64,000 nt of DNA from Coxiella sp. RIFCSPHIGHO2_12_FULL_42_15 (GCA_001797285.1 MGOZ01000041.1:67296-131295), one strand, 5' to 3'. Counted from the stretch's first letter, positions 1 through 9,146 are shown. Numbers and translations: made by a program. The notes: generated by a model from the letters alone, not told the origin.

Positions 1-63
1 GAGGGAGAAGAACAATTTTCGGGAAAAGAAGCGGTACTATCCTCGCTGTTAGCGACGGCATAA
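1..63 (+). CDS. C-terminal end of an unidentified protein (partial)
   Basis: Frame 1 is open from the window edge for 20 codons and stops at a TAA (61-63). The residues include EGEEQFSGKE and end LLATA. The stop lies inside the stem of a rho-independent terminator on the same strand, which is the main reason to believe a + strand gene ends here. Twenty codons are too few to name a family, and an open frame this short could arise by chance. Confidence 0.3.
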   Translation, partial: EGEEQFSGKEAVLSSLLATA

Positions 64-84
64 AGAGATTTATGCCTCTTTTTC
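57..84 (+). terminator. Rho-independent terminator
   Basis: GGCATAAA (57-64), loop GAGA and TTTATGCC (69-76) form a perfect 8-bp stem followed by TCTTTTTC. It would end the + strand gene that enters from the left edge. Confidence 0.75.
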
Positions 85-255
85 AAAATCGCTCATCTGG
101 ATTCCGGATCGCACGCCGTGATCATACATCACCCTTTATCAGTTAGGGAGACGGCACTTGTCCGGAACGACGGGACCCGGGGACGTGAGCCATTACATCG
201 TGACTGCCCCAAGGAGCCGCGGATAAGCCCCGCAGTCGCGGCTCGGGTATTTTCG
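85..255. other. GC-rich intergenic spacer with hairpin
   Basis: There is no convincing gene here. The stretch 150-245 is clearly richer in GC than its neighbours. It ends in an 8-bp hairpin, GAGCCGCG (214-221) with CGCGGCTC (237-244), just beyond the 3' end of the minus-strand beta-propeller gene. The hairpin could help end that transcript, but no T tract follows it on the minus strand. No known RNA family was recognised. Confidence 0.3.
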
Positions 256-1545
256 CTAGCTCCCTTTTGCAGCTGGGTTTAACGCAATACCATACGGTCC
301 GTTAAACTCCGTCCCTCCGGTATCACTACAGTCACTAAATGCACCCGTACTCACATTCACATCACATCGAAAAACTGAATTAGAAGCAAAATTTACGATA
401 AAGGCTCGATCTCCCGCTGCATTCAATGCAATAGTAGTGGGGATAAAAAAACCCACCCCTCCGGTATCACTACAGTTACTAAACGCACCCGTACTCACAT
501 TCACATCACACCGAAAAACCGTATCAGAACCAAAATTTACGACAAAGGCACGGTCACCCGCTGCATTCAATGCAATAGCAGTGGGGAAATTAAAACCCAC
601 CCCTCCAGTATCACTACAGTTACTAAACGCACCCGTACTCACATTCACATCACAGCGAGAAACTGAACTAGAAATATTATTTACGACAAAGGCTCGGTCA
701 CCCGTTGCATTCAAGGCAATATCGTTGGGGTCATTAAAACCACCCCCTCCAGTATCACTACAGTTACTAAACGCACCCGTACTGACATTCACATCACACC
801 GAAAAACCGTATCAGAACCAAAATTTGTGATAAAAGCTCGATCTCCCGCTGCATTCAATTCAATAGCAGTGGGATTATTAAAACCAACTCCTCCGGTATT
901 ACTACAGTTACTAAATGCACCCGTACTGACATTCACATCACACTGAAAAACTGTATTAGGACCACCCATTGCGATAAAGGCTCGATCACCCACTGGATTT
1001 AATTCAATACCCCAGGGTTCAATAAAGCCAACCCCTTCGGTATTGCTACAGTTACTAAAAGCCCCTGTCGAGGTATTGACTTGACATCGAGTAACTGTGT
1101 TATCCACCCGATTAGTAACAAAAGCAAAAGGAGCAGAAGGAGCAGAGGTAACGACCGTTAGGCGAATGCGGTTATTTTCCGCAGGGACGCTGCAGGCGGT
1201 TCCATTGGAAACACAGACCGTGAGCGGCAGTAGCAAAGAACCGGTTTGTGACGGCGCTGTGAGTGCAAGCCCCAGGCTACAAGAAGCGCCACTGGCCAAC
1301 GTTGTGGTGCACGTGCTTCCTGGCGAAACTTGGGTTAATGGCGGTGCAAGAAATCTGACACCCGTCATCGTTCGACCCGATGTATTTTGAACTGTATAAG
1401 CAACGGAAATTGAATTCCCTTGAGCGACCGTCACCGCCGGCGTCGCCGTTGTTATATTAAAAATAGGCGAAGCCTCGGCGGTAACAAATAACCCCGCCAA
1501 TAAAGCACCCACCATTGTGTTTGAAAAAAAAATAATTTTTTTCAT
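256..1545 (-). CDS. Secreted repeat beta-propeller protein
   Basis: A protein of 429 residues. The start is the ATG at 1545, preceded by AGGAGA five bases upstream; an upstream in-frame start at 1572 would overlap the previous gene and lacks a ribosome site. Residues 1-25 are a signal peptide (MKKIIFF, hydrophobic core, cleavage near TAEA-S). Residues 26-135 form a Cys- and Thr-rich beta domain of the kind found in bacterial surface proteins. From about residue 140 to the end there are 48-residue repeats, five complete and two partial, built on AGDRAF, NTVFRCDVN and STGAFSNCSDTGG; this resembles YVTN/NHL-type propeller blades. It lies 14 bases behind the outer-membrane barrel gene, so the two are probably co-transcribed. 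Export is inferred from the signal peptide; the ligand is unknown. The last blade is cut short (ALNPAAKGS), as if the array could shrink or grow. Confidence 0.75.
   Translation of the reverse strand: MKKIIFFSNTMVGALLAGLFVTAEASPIFNITTATPAVTVAQGNSISVAYTVQNTSGRTMTGVRFLAPPLTQVSPGSTCTTTLASGASCSLGLALTAPSQTGSLLLPLTVCVSNGTACSVPAENNRIRLTVVTSAPSAPFAFVTNRVDNTVTRCQVNTSTGAFSNCSNTEGVGFIEPWGIELNPVGDRAFIAMGGPNTVFQCDVNVSTGAFSNCSNTGGVGFNNPTAIELNAAGDRAFITNFGSDTVFRCDVNVSTGAFSNCSDTGGGGFNDPNDIALNATGDRAFVVNNISSSVSRCDVNVSTGAFSNCSDTGGVGFNFPTAIALNAAGDRAFVVNFGSDTVFRCDVNVSTGAFSNCSDTGGVGFFIPTTIALNAAGDRAFIVNFASNSVFRCDVNVSTGAFSDCSDTGGTEFNGPYGIALNPAAKGS
259..1128 (-). repeat. Tandem 144-bp coding repeats
   Basis: Units of 144 bp (48 codons) are repeated in frame, nearly identical around the segment encoding DVNVSTGAFSNCSDTGG. 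Variation concentrates in the FNNPTAIEL and NFGSDTVF stretches. The near-identity at the nucleotide level points to recent duplication or gene conversion, and to likely copy-number variation between strains. Confidence 0.85.
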
Positions 1546-1559
1546 GTTTACTCTCCTAA

Positions 1560-2342
1560 TTAATTCAACCACCCTGTTAAACGAAACAGCAGAGCATTTG
1601 ATCTTACAGGACCCAATGAAAGGGTATCGCCCGTGGATTGTTGAGAAGTTGGATTTAAATAAGCATCGCCATAATCCGTAAATCGATACTCCAACGCTAA
1701 CTGAAGCGATGTCATTACGTTAACTAAAAAACCTAAGCCTGCCGTATAAGCAAAATCATACGTTGTTTTTGGCTGAAACATGGATCGCATCGGTGCTGCT
1801 GATAAAAGGGGATCCGTAGGAACCTCATTATAGTTATCCGCCATATTCCATGCCATCCCAATACCAGCGATCACATAGGGATTAAAAAAACGATGAGCCA
1901 AACCAATTTGTGCGATAGCCAAGAGAGGAACGCTGCTCACCGCATAAGTATAATTGAGCGTATCAAAACCCGGATTAATCAAATAGAGGGGGTTAACCGT
2001 TCCCGCTGGGCTGTTCTGTTGGTTGTAGCTGGTTTCCAAACCCACGGCAAAAAAATAAGGCTTCGCAATAGATTCCCAAGCAACCCCTAGGTCGACTCCT
2101 GCCAACAGCGATACCGCGCTGGTTGTATTGCCTACATAACGATTCGTTGTTAAGCCACCCAAATTAACAAAATCCGTTTCACCTGAGTAAGACCAACTAG
2201 AACCACCCCATAAAGACAAGTAATAGTGCCGTGCAAAATTCCCTTTATCAAAAGCATCAGGATCTTCTGCAAAACAACTAGGGATGAATCCAAACAGCAC
2301 ACTGACAAGTGCCATCCCTTTAAAAAAAATTTTATCACGCAT
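1560..2342 (-). CDS. Outer-membrane beta-barrel protein
   Basis: A protein of 260 residues. A signal peptide is clear (MRDKIFFKGMALVS..., cleavage near CFA-ED). The mature part alternates aromatic and small residues (HYYLSLWGGSSW, LEYRFTDYGDAYL) like the eight-stranded OmpW/OmpA-type barrels common in Legionellales. The sequence ends FRLTGWLN, close to but not exactly the usual terminal aromatic signature. The start is supported by GGGG six bases before the ATG. It lies 41 bases downstream of sufT and 14 bases upstream of the beta-propeller gene, so it may belong to a surface-protein pair appended behind the suf operon. Function beyond outer-membrane location is unknown. Confidence 0.7.
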   Translation of the reverse strand: MRDKIFFKGMALVSVLFGFIPSCFAEDPDAFDKGNFARHYYLSLWGGSSWSYSGETDFVNLGGLTTNRYVGNTTSAVSLLAGVDLGVAWESIAKPYFFAVGLETSYNQQNSPAGTVNPLYLINPGFDTLNYTYAVSSVPLLAIAQIGLAHRFFNPYVIAGIGMAWNMADNYNEVPTDPLLSAAPMRSMFQPKTTYDFAYTAGLGFLVNVMTSLQLALEYRFTDYGDAYLNPTSQQSTGDTLSLGPVRSNALLFRLTGWLN

Positions 2343-2382
2343 TTTTTCCCCAAAAATCAGTTTATTTTTTTAAAGGGAAAAA

Positions 2383-2925
2383 CTATAACATACCCAATTC
2401 AAGCTTAGCAACATCCGACATCATACTCTGATCCCAGGGTGGATCAAATACTAATTCAACTTGCGTTTCGACTACTTCTGAAATAGAGGTTATTTTTTGC
2501 CGAACGTCTTCAACAATGGTGGGACCCATCCCGCAACCTGGCGCTGTCAGCGTCATATCAATGTGAACGTTGTAACGACCATCTTCAACCGGCTCAATGT
2601 GGCAGTGATACACTAATCCTAAATCGACGATATTGACGGGAATTTCAGGATCAAAAACCGTGTGCAGTTGCGCCCACACTTTATCTTCAATCGTTGCTCC
2701 TTCCGGCAAATCCTCCAAAGGATTATGCACTGCTTTTCCTAATGCATCTGCGTCTTTTGCATCAATACGCGCTAAGTTGCCATAGACACTGACGGTAAAT
2801 GAATTCCCCAGTGCTTGTGTTATCGTCACCTCCGTTCCTTCATGCAGCATCACTCGCGCACCCGAAGGCACGAGCATCGCAAAAACATCTCGACGAACAA
2901 CAATAATTTCTTTCTCTGTCACCAT
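2383..2925 (-). CDS. sufT: SufT, Fe-S cluster assembly/maturation protein (MIP18/DUF59)
   Basis: A protein of 180 residues. Residues about 75-180 carry the MIP18/DUF59 fold signature: DPEIPVNIVDLGLVY followed by LTAPGCGMG with the single conserved cysteine, then DPPWDQSMMS. The roughly 70-residue N-terminal extension is typical of the SufT subfamily. SufT proteins help Fe-S clusters reach client enzymes, especially under high demand. It is the last suf gene of the operon, five bases after the A-type carrier, with AGGAAAT before its ATG. The Cys and the following GMG are intact, so the protein should be functional. Confidence 0.92.
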   Translation of the reverse strand: MVTEKEIIVVRRDVFAMLVPSGARVMLHEGTEVTITQALGNSFTVSVYGNLARIDAKDADALGKAVHNPLEDLPEGATIEDKVWAQLHTVFDPEIPVNIVDLGLVYHCHIEPVEDGRYNVHIDMTLTAPGCGMGPTIVEDVRQKITSISEVVETQVELVFDPPWDQSMMSDVAKLELGML

Positions 2926-2930
2926 ATTTC

Positions 2931-3290
2931 CTATCCAGGGTCTTTTAAATTAACGGACTCACCACAACCGCATTCCCCTTCGGCATTCGGATTATTAAAC
3001 AATAATTGATTTTGCCCCAGTCCTTTTTTGACATAATCAATGATCGTTCCATTTAACGCATCCGCAAATTTTGCATCGACAAAAACGCGCATTTCTGTAA
3101 TGGTTTTAATTTCAATATCACTCGGATTAATTTCATCAATCACATCGGGCACATAACCAAAACCATTGCAACCGTATTTTTTCATACTTAATCGAAAACC
3201 CATACCACGACCACGTCGCGTTATCATATCCTTAATGTGTTGAATCGCCGCCGGGGTTAATGAAATGGAAATATTTTTTTTCGTGCTCAT
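2931..3290 (-). CDS. sufA: A-type Fe-S carrier (SufA/IscA/ErpA family)
   Basis: A protein of 119 residues, normal for the family. The three cluster-ligand cysteines are present: KYGCNGFGY near residue 40 and ECGCGES near the C-terminus. It receives assembled clusters from SufBCD or SufU and passes them to apo-proteins in the cytoplasm. Its ATG overlaps the sufU stop (ATGA), which suggests translational coupling. The family (SufA, IscA, ErpA) is certain; the exact subfamily is assigned from operon context. Confidence 0.9.
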   Translation of the reverse strand: MSTKKNISISLTPAAIQHIKDMITRRGRGMGFRLSMKKYGCNGFGYVPDVIDEINPSDIEIKTITEMRVFVDAKFADALNGTIIDYVKKGLGQNQLLFNNPNAEGECGCGESVNLKDPG

Positions 3291-3742
3291 TCGACTGACT
3301 CCGTAGAAATCACCTCATGGCTATCGCGCAACGCAGCAACCAACGTGTGCCAACACAACGTGGCGCATTTCACCCGCGCAGGATATGCTGAAACTCCTTG
3401 CAACACCGCTAATTTCCCTAACCGATCACAAGCTTCATGAGAACCCGTCGTGACAACCTCGTGAAAATCCTCAAAATAATGCTGCACTTCAATCAACGTT
3501 TTTCCTTTTAGCGCTTGTGTCATCATTGAAGCAGAGGCCATCGAAATCGCGCAACCTGAACCCACAAACTTGATTTCTTCAATAACACCTTTTTTTTCAC
3601 TGATATAGACCGTTAATTTATCTCCACACAAAGGATTGTAACCTTCTTTAATATGATTAGCAGAAGTCAGTTCGCCGAAATTACGGGGTTTACGCCCATG
3701 ATCAATAATCAATTGTTGGTAGAGTTCATGCATATCCGACAT
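3287..3742 (-). CDS. sufU: SufU-type Fe-S scaffold / sulfur acceptor
   Basis: A protein of 151 residues, IscU-like. The three Zn/cluster cysteines appear in YNPLCGD, GSGCAIS and RVKCATLCWHT. The insertion between the second and third is longer than in IscU, which marks the SufU type. SufU takes persulfide sulfur from SufS; no sufE is present in the window, so SufU probably fills that role. The start chosen is the ATG at 3742, one base after the sufS stop (TGA-T-ATG), with GGGGAC six bases before; a TTG four codons upstream is less likely. Confidence 0.9.
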   Translation of the reverse strand: MSDMHELYQQLIIDHGRKPRNFGELTSANHIKEGYNPLCGDKLTVYISEKKGVIEEIKFVGSGCAISMASASMMTQALKGKTLIEVQHYFEDFHEVVTTGSHEACDRLGKLAVLQGVSAYPARVKCATLCWHTLVAALRDSHEVISTESVE

Positions 3743-3743
3743 A

Positions 3744-4994
3744 TCAGTCCCCAAAAATTTCTTTCACTTTATATAAACCAGCCACCAACGCATCAATATC
3801 AGAAAAATCATTATAAACCCCGAAAGAAACGCGCACCATGGCAGCAACCTGATAGTGCTCCATTAACGGCATCGCACAATGATGCCCAGCTCGTACGGCA
3901 ATGCCCTCGTTATCTAAAATGGTCCCAACATCATGTGGATGAATAGAGTCCAGCGTAAATGAAACCACCCCCATTTTCGACGTGGACAGACCATAAATGT
4001 TAAGCTCGGGGATTTTTTGCAGTTGCTGGATGGCATAACGCGTTAATTCACGCTCATGTGCATCAATCGCCTTTAAGCTCAATGCATTCATAAATTGAAT
4101 CGCAGCCCCTAACCCAATAACCCCCGCTATATTTGGCGTACCCGCCTCAAATTTATAAGGTAAAACATTATATTCTGTTTTTGCAAAAGTGACTTTGCTG
4201 ATCATGTCGCCACCGCCTTGATAAGGTGGCATGGCATCTAACCAGCGACGTTTTGCATAAAGCACACCCACTCCGGTGGGTCCATACATTTTATGCGATG
4301 AAAATGCATAAAAATCACAATCCAGTGCTTGCACATCCACGGTCATCCGCGGCACAGCTTGCGCACCATCCACTAATACAGGAATATTTTTTTGATGAGC
4401 CAATGCCACCATATTCGCAATAGGATTTATCGTACCCAACACATTAGAAAGATGAATAACAGCGACCAGTTTTGTCCGAGCCGTTAATAAATCGGCATAG
4501 GCATTCAAATTCAATTCGCCATTTTCCAATAACGGAATAATTTTCAAAAAAGCGCCAGTCTGTTCACACAACATTTGCCAAGGAACAATATTAGAGTGGT
4601 GCTCCATCGCTGAAATAACAATTTCATCGCCCGCTCTGACATTCAAAGCACCATAGCTGGTTGCCACCAAATTAATGGCTTCCGTGGTGCCACGCGTAAA
4701 AATAATTTCCTGTCGTTCACGAGCATTTATAAAATGTTGCACTTGATCACGAACACCTTCAAAAGCCGCTGTAGCACGTTCACTTAATTCATAAACACCG
4801 CGGTGCACGTTCGCGTTATCGTGCGCATAATAGGCTTCCATAGCATGGATCACCGAAAATGGTTTTTGTGCAGTAGCCGCCGTGTCTAAATAAACGAGCG
4901 GTTTTCCGCGACAATTTTGTTGTAATATCGGAAATTCACGCCTAACCTTTTTAGCGATATTTTCAGAAACCGTTGGGTCAACGAGCTCACTCAT
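3744..4994 (-). CDS. sufS: Cysteine desulfurase SufS
   Basis: A protein of 416 residues, the usual length for group II cysteine desulfurases. It is PLP dependent and converts cysteine to alanine, leaving a persulfide on the enzyme. The PLP lysine is in SSHKMYGPTG (about residue 232) and the catalytic cysteine in RAGHHCAMP (about 372). The N-terminal LVYLDTAATAQKP and the HHSNIVPW motif are also typical. Its ATG overlaps the sufD stop by four bases (ATGA). It supplies sulfur for the SufBCD complex through SufU. Confidence 0.96.
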   Translation of the reverse strand: MSELVDPTVSENIAKKVRREFPILQQNCRGKPLVYLDTAATAQKPFSVIHAMEAYYAHDNANVHRGVYELSERATAAFEGVRDQVQHFINARERQEIIFTRGTTEAINLVATSYGALNVRAGDEIVISAMEHHSNIVPWQMLCEQTGAFLKIIPLLENGELNLNAYADLLTARTKLVAVIHLSNVLGTINPIANMVALAHQKNIPVLVDGAQAVPRMTVDVQALDCDFYAFSSHKMYGPTGVGVLYAKRRWLDAMPPYQGGGDMISKVTFAKTEYNVLPYKFEAGTPNIAGVIGLGAAIQFMNALSLKAIDAHERELTRYAIQQLQKIPELNIYGLSTSKMGVVSFTLDSIHPHDVGTILDNEGIAVRAGHHCAMPLMEHYQVAAMVRVSFGVYNDFSDIDALVAGLYKVKEIFGD

Positions 4995-6277
4995 GATAAC
5001 ACTTCCAGTTGTTGCGTAATTTTTTGTCGCAAATACCGAATCATCGTTTGTTGCGTGATATTCAGCAAGATTTCCTCAGCAAAACCGCGCATCAATAAAC
5101 GTCGCGCGAACACTTCATCAATACCGCGGCTACGCAGATAAAATAATGCATTTTCATCGATCTGACCGACAGTAGCCCCATGCGTACATTTTACATCATC
5201 CGCATAAATTTCTAATTCGGGTTTAGTATTCACTTCGGCCGTAGAATCAAGTAGCAAATTTTTATTATTTTGATAGGCTGATGTTTTTTGCGCACCGGGG
5301 TGAACATAGATTTTACCATTAAAAACAGCATGACCTTTATCCGCAATAATGCCCTTATACTGCTGTTGACTGAAACAGTTTGGCACGCGGTGATCAATTC
5401 GAGTATGGTGATCCATTAACTGTTGGCCACAGGGGAAATACAAACCATATAAATGACAACTCGCATTTTCATCTTGAAAATTAACACTTAAGTTATCACG
5501 GCTAAGACTTCCTCCGAGCGATACCACATAAGAAAATACCGAACTGTCACGACCAAGCATCATCAGCGTGTTAGAAATATGCTGCGCCGAACGACTTTCA
5601 TGTTGAATTTTGTAATGCGTGAGCGTTGCGCCCTTTTCCACAAAAATTTGCATCACAATATTATTAAAATAATGCCCCACTCCAACATATTCTTCCACAA
5701 TCGTAAATTCGCTGTTTTCTTTTGCAATAATAAAATGACGCGCATGGTGCATCAACGGTGTTTCACCCGCCGATTGATAATAAATAAAGTGAATAGGTTT
5801 AGTGAGCACACCATTTGCTGGAACCAACAAAAAAAATCCATCGGTTAATAATGCCGCATTTAATGCAGAAAAAGGCGTTGCATAACGCGTATCGAAAGAC
5901 AAATACTCATGCCACTCAATTTCTTTCAATTGGTGAAGCGTTTCAGCAACAACAACGAAATCCGGAAGATGTGACCATTGTGTTTGAAACTTCCCATCCA
6001 CAAAAACCACGCGGTATGCGTCAGGAATAAAATGAAGATCAGGCGTTACGCTAGACGTTGACTCCATAGGCATTGCAAAATCGTGATCCGCAATTTGCGC
6101 CACGCGCGTATATTTCCAGTCTTCATCCGATCGATTGGGAAATGAATGTCGCAAAAAATCCATTAAGGCACTTTGCTGCCATTGCCGCAAAGTAGGAATG
6201 GCCTGCGCAGGGCTGTGTCGTTGCTGCTGCAGCAACGCGGGTTCCTGCCATGCTTCATGGGTGACGGCGACTTTCAT
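4991..6277 (-). CDS. sufD: SufD, SufBC2D complex subunit
   Basis: A protein of 428 residues. The N-terminal helical part (SFPNRSDEDWKYT) and the C-terminal parallel beta-helix region are both recognisable. The latter holds HPGAQKTSAYQNNKNLL, ADDVKCTHGATVG and FYLRSRGI, strongly conserved in SufD. SufD pairs with SufB on a SufC dimer to form the scaffold on which Fe-S clusters are built. The gene overlaps sufC upstream and sufS downstream by four bases each, a tightly coupled block. Confidence 0.96.
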   Translation of the reverse strand: MKVAVTHEAWQEPALLQQQRHSPAQAIPTLRQWQQSALMDFLRHSFPNRSDEDWKYTRVAQIADHDFAMPMESTSSVTPDLHFIPDAYRVVFVDGKFQTQWSHLPDFVVVAETLHQLKEIEWHEYLSFDTRYATPFSALNAALLTDGFFLLVPANGVLTKPIHFIYYQSAGETPLMHHARHFIIAKENSEFTIVEEYVGVGHYFNNIVMQIFVEKGATLTHYKIQHESRSAQHISNTLMMLGRDSSVFSYVVSLGGSLSRDNLSVNFQDENASCHLYGLYFPCGQQLMDHHTRIDHRVPNCFSQQQYKGIIADKGHAVFNGKIYVHPGAQKTSAYQNNKNLLLDSTAEVNTKPELEIYADDVKCTHGATVGQIDENALFYLRSRGIDEVFARRLLMRGFAEEILLNITQQTMIRYLRQKITQQLEVLS

Positions 6278-7032
6278 TCGGCCCTCGTTTCAACATCGGT
6301 TAACCATCCATACCCTTTCTCTTCTAGTGTATCAGCCAGTGTTTTATCGCCAGATTTAATAATCCGTCCTTGCGCCAATACATGCACAAAATCCGGTTCA
6401 ATATAACGCAACAAACGCTGATAATGCGTGACTAAAATAATAGCGCGATCACGGCTTCGCAAACGATTCACGCCTTGTGCAACAATTTGCAATGCATCAA
6501 TATCTAAACCGGAATCTGTCTCATCCAAAATGGCCAGTGTAGGTTCAAGCAAAAGCATTTGCAAAATTTCATTGCGTTTTTTCTCTCCTCCTGAAAAACC
6601 TTCATTGACAGAACGTTGCAAAAATTTTTCATCCATACCCACTTCCGTGATTTTCTTTTTGATTAATGTCATGAAATCCACCGCATCGAATTCTTCTAAA
6701 CCACGATTGCGGCGCACGCTATTTAAAGCTGTTTTTAAGAAATATAAGTTGTTCACACCCGGAATTTCCACGGGATATTGAAACGCTAAAAAAATTCCTA
6801 ACTGGGCGCGCTCTTCGGGCGTTAACACCAATAAATCTTTTCCTAAAAAAGTGACAGCGCCATCAGTCACCTTAAATTCTTCACGACCCGCTAACACACT
6901 GGCAAACGTACTTTTTCCAGAACCATTCGGCCCCATAATCGCATGCACCTCGCCTGCTTTTACCGTCAAATGAATACCCGATAAAATCTCATGGTCGTTA
7001 ATGCTGGCACGTAAATTTTTAACGGTTAACAT
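6274..7032 (-). CDS. sufC: SufC, ABC-type ATPase of the SUF complex
   Basis: A protein of 252 residues from the ATG at 7032. Walker A is GPNGSGKST, the ABC signature is FSGGEKKRNE, and Walker B with the catalytic Glu is LAILDETDSGLD, whose 'DETDSGLD' form is diagnostic of SufC. GAGGA lies nine bases before this ATG but directly abuts the other candidate (7041), so the internal ATG is preferred; homologues also begin at this point. SufC powers conformational change in SufBC2D. It is cytoplasmic and is not a transporter despite the ABC fold. Confidence 0.96.
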   Translation of the reverse strand: MLTVKNLRASINDHEILSGIHLTVKAGEVHAIMGPNGSGKSTFASVLAGREEFKVTDGAVTFLGKDLLVLTPEERAQLGIFLAFQYPVEIPGVNNLYFLKTALNSVRRNRGLEEFDAVDFMTLIKKKITEVGMDEKFLQRSVNEGFSGGEKKRNEILQMLLLEPTLAILDETDSGLDIDALQIVAQGVNRLRSRDRAIILVTHYQRLLRYIEPDFVHVLAQGRIIKSGDKTLADTLEEKGYGWLTDVETRAE

Positions 7033-7107
7033 TGATTTCATTCCTCATTTTTTACATAACCTCGCCTCACCCGTTTCGCGGCAGATACATGAATCCGAGG
7101 TCACACG

Positions 7108-8553
7108 CTATCCAACAGCACCTTCGAGACTGACTTCCAATAATTTCTGCGCTTCAACGGCAAATTCCATCGGTAATTTTTTAAAAACCTGCTTACAAAA
7201 ACCATTAACAATCATCGATACCGCATCTTCCTCAGAAATTCCGCGTTGTCGACAATAAAACAATTGGTCCTCACCAATCTTTGAAGTCGTTGCTTCATGT
7301 TCTAATTGAGCCGTATTATTTTTCGCTTCAATATAAGGGAAAGTATGCGCACCGCATTGATCACCAATTAAAAGTGAATCGCATTGACTGTAGTTACGTG
7401 CATTTACAGCACCTGGCGTGACTTTCACTAATCCACGATAACTATTTTGGCCATGCCCTGCCGAAATCCCTTTTGAAATAATCGTGCTACGGGTATTTTT
7501 ACCGATGTGAATCATTTTCGTTCCTGTATCCGCTTGCTGATAGTGATTGGTTAACGCAACCGAATAAAATTCACCCACGGAATTGTCACCTTGCAAAATG
7601 ACGCTGGGATATTTCCATGTAATCGCTGAACCCGTTTCCACTTGCGTCCAAGAGATTTTTGAATTCACTCCACGACAAGCCCCTCGTTTGGTAACAAAAT
7701 TGTAAATCCCACCTCGACCCTGTTCATCGCCCGGATACCAATTTTGTACGGTGGCATATTTAATTTGTGCATTATCCAATGCAATGAGTTCAACGACGGC
7801 GGCGTGTAATTGATTTTCATCGCGCATGGGCGCGGTACACCCTTCCAAATAACTCACATAACTGTCTTCATCGGCAATAATCAGGGTCCGCTCAAACTGC
7901 CCCGTATTAGCAGCATTAATGCGAAAATAGGTGGATAATTCTAATGGGCAACGCACCCCTTTCGGTATATAAACAAATGAACCATCACTAAACACCGCTG
8001 AATTCAACGTCGCGTAAAAATTATCACGATAAGGAACCACACTTCCCAAATATTTTTCAACCCATTCGGGGTGCTTTTGCACCGCTTCCGAGAAAGAACA
8101 AAAGATAACACCCGCTTCCGCCAATTTTTCTTTAAAGGTGGTCGCCACCGAAACGCTATCAAACACGGCATCCACAGCAACACCCGCTAAACGTTCACGT
8201 TCATGCAATGGAATACCCAGTCTGTCATACGTTTCTAATAATTTGGGGTCGACTTCCGCTAAACTTTTAGGAGCATTTTTCTTATTTTTAGGTGCAGAAT
8301 AATAACTAATCGCCTGAAAATCGACAGGCGGAAACCGCACATGCGCCCAATGAGGATGTGGCATCGTTAACCAATGTCGATAAGCACGCAAGCGCCATTG
8401 CAACATAAAATCCGGTTCATTTTTTTTAGCAGAAATGAAGCGAATAATATCCTCATTAAGCCCTGGTGGGAGGGTATCGGCTTCAATATCGGTAACAAAA
8501 CCAAACCCGTAGCTTTGGCCAACCACTTTTTCTAGATAATTTTTACGACTCAT
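7108..8553 (-). CDS. sufB: SufB, Fe-S scaffold subunit
   Basis: A protein of 481 residues, close to the usual 470-495. Conserved blocks include KEPD-like KKNEPDFML near the N-terminus, [17 protein letters not shown], and [17 protein letters not shown] with the cysteine that accepts sulfur. [10 protein letters not shown] and the C-terminal [12 protein letters not shown] complete the match. It is the major scaffold protein of the SufBC2D complex. It overlaps the regulator gene by 11 bases. A 75-base gap separates it from sufC, the only gap of note inside the suf block. Confidence 0.96.
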   Translation of the reverse strand: MSRKNYLEKVVGQSYGFGFVTDIEADTLPPGLNEDIIRFISAKKNEPDFMLQWRLRAYRHWLTMPHPHWAHVRFPPVDFQAISYYSAPKNKKNAPKSLAEVDPKLLETYDRLGIPLHERERLAGVAVDAVFDSVSVATTFKEKLAEAGVIFCSFSEAVQKHPEWVEKYLGSVVPYRDNFYATLNSAVFSDGSFVYIPKGVRCPLELSTYFRINAANTGQFERTLIIADEDSYVSYLEGCTAPMRDENQLHAAVVELIALDNAQIKYATVQNWYPGDEQGRGGIYNFVTKRGACRGVNSKISWTQVETGSAITWKYPSVILQGDNSVGEFYSVALTNHYQQADTGTKMIHIGKNTRSTIISKGISAGHGQNSYRGLVKVTPGAVNARNYSQCDSLLIGDQCGAHTFPYIEAKNNTAQLEHEATTSKIGEDQLFYCRQRGISEEDAVSMIVNGFCKQVFKKLPMEFAVEAQKLLEVSLEGAVG

Positions 8554-8986
8554 TGGCTAACACCTGCAAGGAAATTACTTTTTTTAGGGGTTGATTCATA
8601 TCCGCTAAACTTAATTGCTGTAACAACAGGAGAATCATGGAATTGATGTATTGCCAGTTATGCCGTAAACCACAAAACTCATGACGGGTACAATTCTCGA
8701 TGCTTTTACTGCATTCCGTCATCGCCAATGGGCCATCAATTGCATAAATAATCTCAGCAACGCTGATTTTATCCGGTGGTCGATTGAGCTGATAACCGCC
8801 ATTCGCACCCCGTGTCGAGGACACGATGTTAGCCTCATTCAACAGCTTTAACAACTTACTGACCGTTGGAATCGGCAGCTGGGTGTCCTCTGAAATCTGA
8901 TGGGCACTCAGCCGTTGATCAGACTTATTGGCAAGCCGGGAGAGTATCAACGTACCATAATCTGCTAATCTACTGATTTTTATCAT
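8543..8986 (-). CDS. Rrf2-family regulator of the SUF operon
   Basis: A protein of 147 residues, starting at the ATG at 8986; the longer open frame to 9142 runs through the promoter and is rejected. Residues 1-80 are a winged helix ([33 protein letters not shown]). The C-terminal half has three cysteines in [15 protein letters not shown], the pattern by which Rrf2 regulators such as IscR hold an Fe-S cluster. The DGPLAMTEC and SLADM motifs match the proteobacterial SUF-system regulator family. It is the first gene of the operon and a perfect palindrome covers its promoter, so autoregulation according to Fe-S status is likely. Confidence 0.92.
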   Translation of the reverse strand: MIKISRLADYGTLILSRLANKSDQRLSAHQISEDTQLPIPTVSKLLKLLNEANIVSSTRGANGGYQLNRPPDKISVAEIIYAIDGPLAMTECSKSIENCTRHEFCGLRHNWQYINSMILLLLQQLSLADMNQPLKKVISLQVLANES

Positions 8987-9026
8987 AAGATTCTCGTTAC
9001 TTGGAAGTGCTGCTCGTGAAGCAGCG

Positions 9027-9051
9027 ATATAGTACCATATATGTACTATAT
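9027..9051 (-). promoter_or_regulatory. Operator of the suf operon (Rrf2 site)
   Basis: A perfect inverted repeat, ATATAGTAC-N7-GTACTATAT, 25 bp overall. This is the size of known Rrf2/IscR sites. It overlaps the predicted -10 box of the suf promoter, which fits repression by the regulator encoded immediately downstream. Confidence 0.75.
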
Positions 9052-9075
9052 AGCAAACATTGGATTTACTTGCAA
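9047..9075 (-). promoter_or_regulatory. sigma-70 promoter of the suf operon
   Basis: On the minus strand, TTGCAA (-35, 9070-9075) and TATATA (-10, 9047-9052) are separated by 17 bases, with a TGC extended -10. Transcription would begin about 55 bases before the regulator ATG. The -10 lies in the right arm of the operator. Confidence 0.65.
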
Positions 9076-9146
9076 ATGACCCACCAAAAGTTGTAAAAGT
9101 GATTTCGTATACGTGCCTTAGAATGAATGACGGGATACTCAATTAA

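Noticed and set aside
437-946. 169-codon plus-strand frame with repeated KPTPPVSLQLLNAPVLTFTS
   Set aside because: Shadow of the in-frame 144-bp repeats of the minus-strand propeller gene; no start context or promoter.
259-1128. Regular repeats considered as a CRISPR array
   Set aside because: The 144-bp units are contiguous coding repeats without unique spacers of constant size, and no cas genes lie nearby.
8987-9142. N-terminal extension of the Rrf2 regulator
   Set aside because: These codons cover the promoter and operator and have no family similarity; the ATG at 8986 begins the conserved winged helix.
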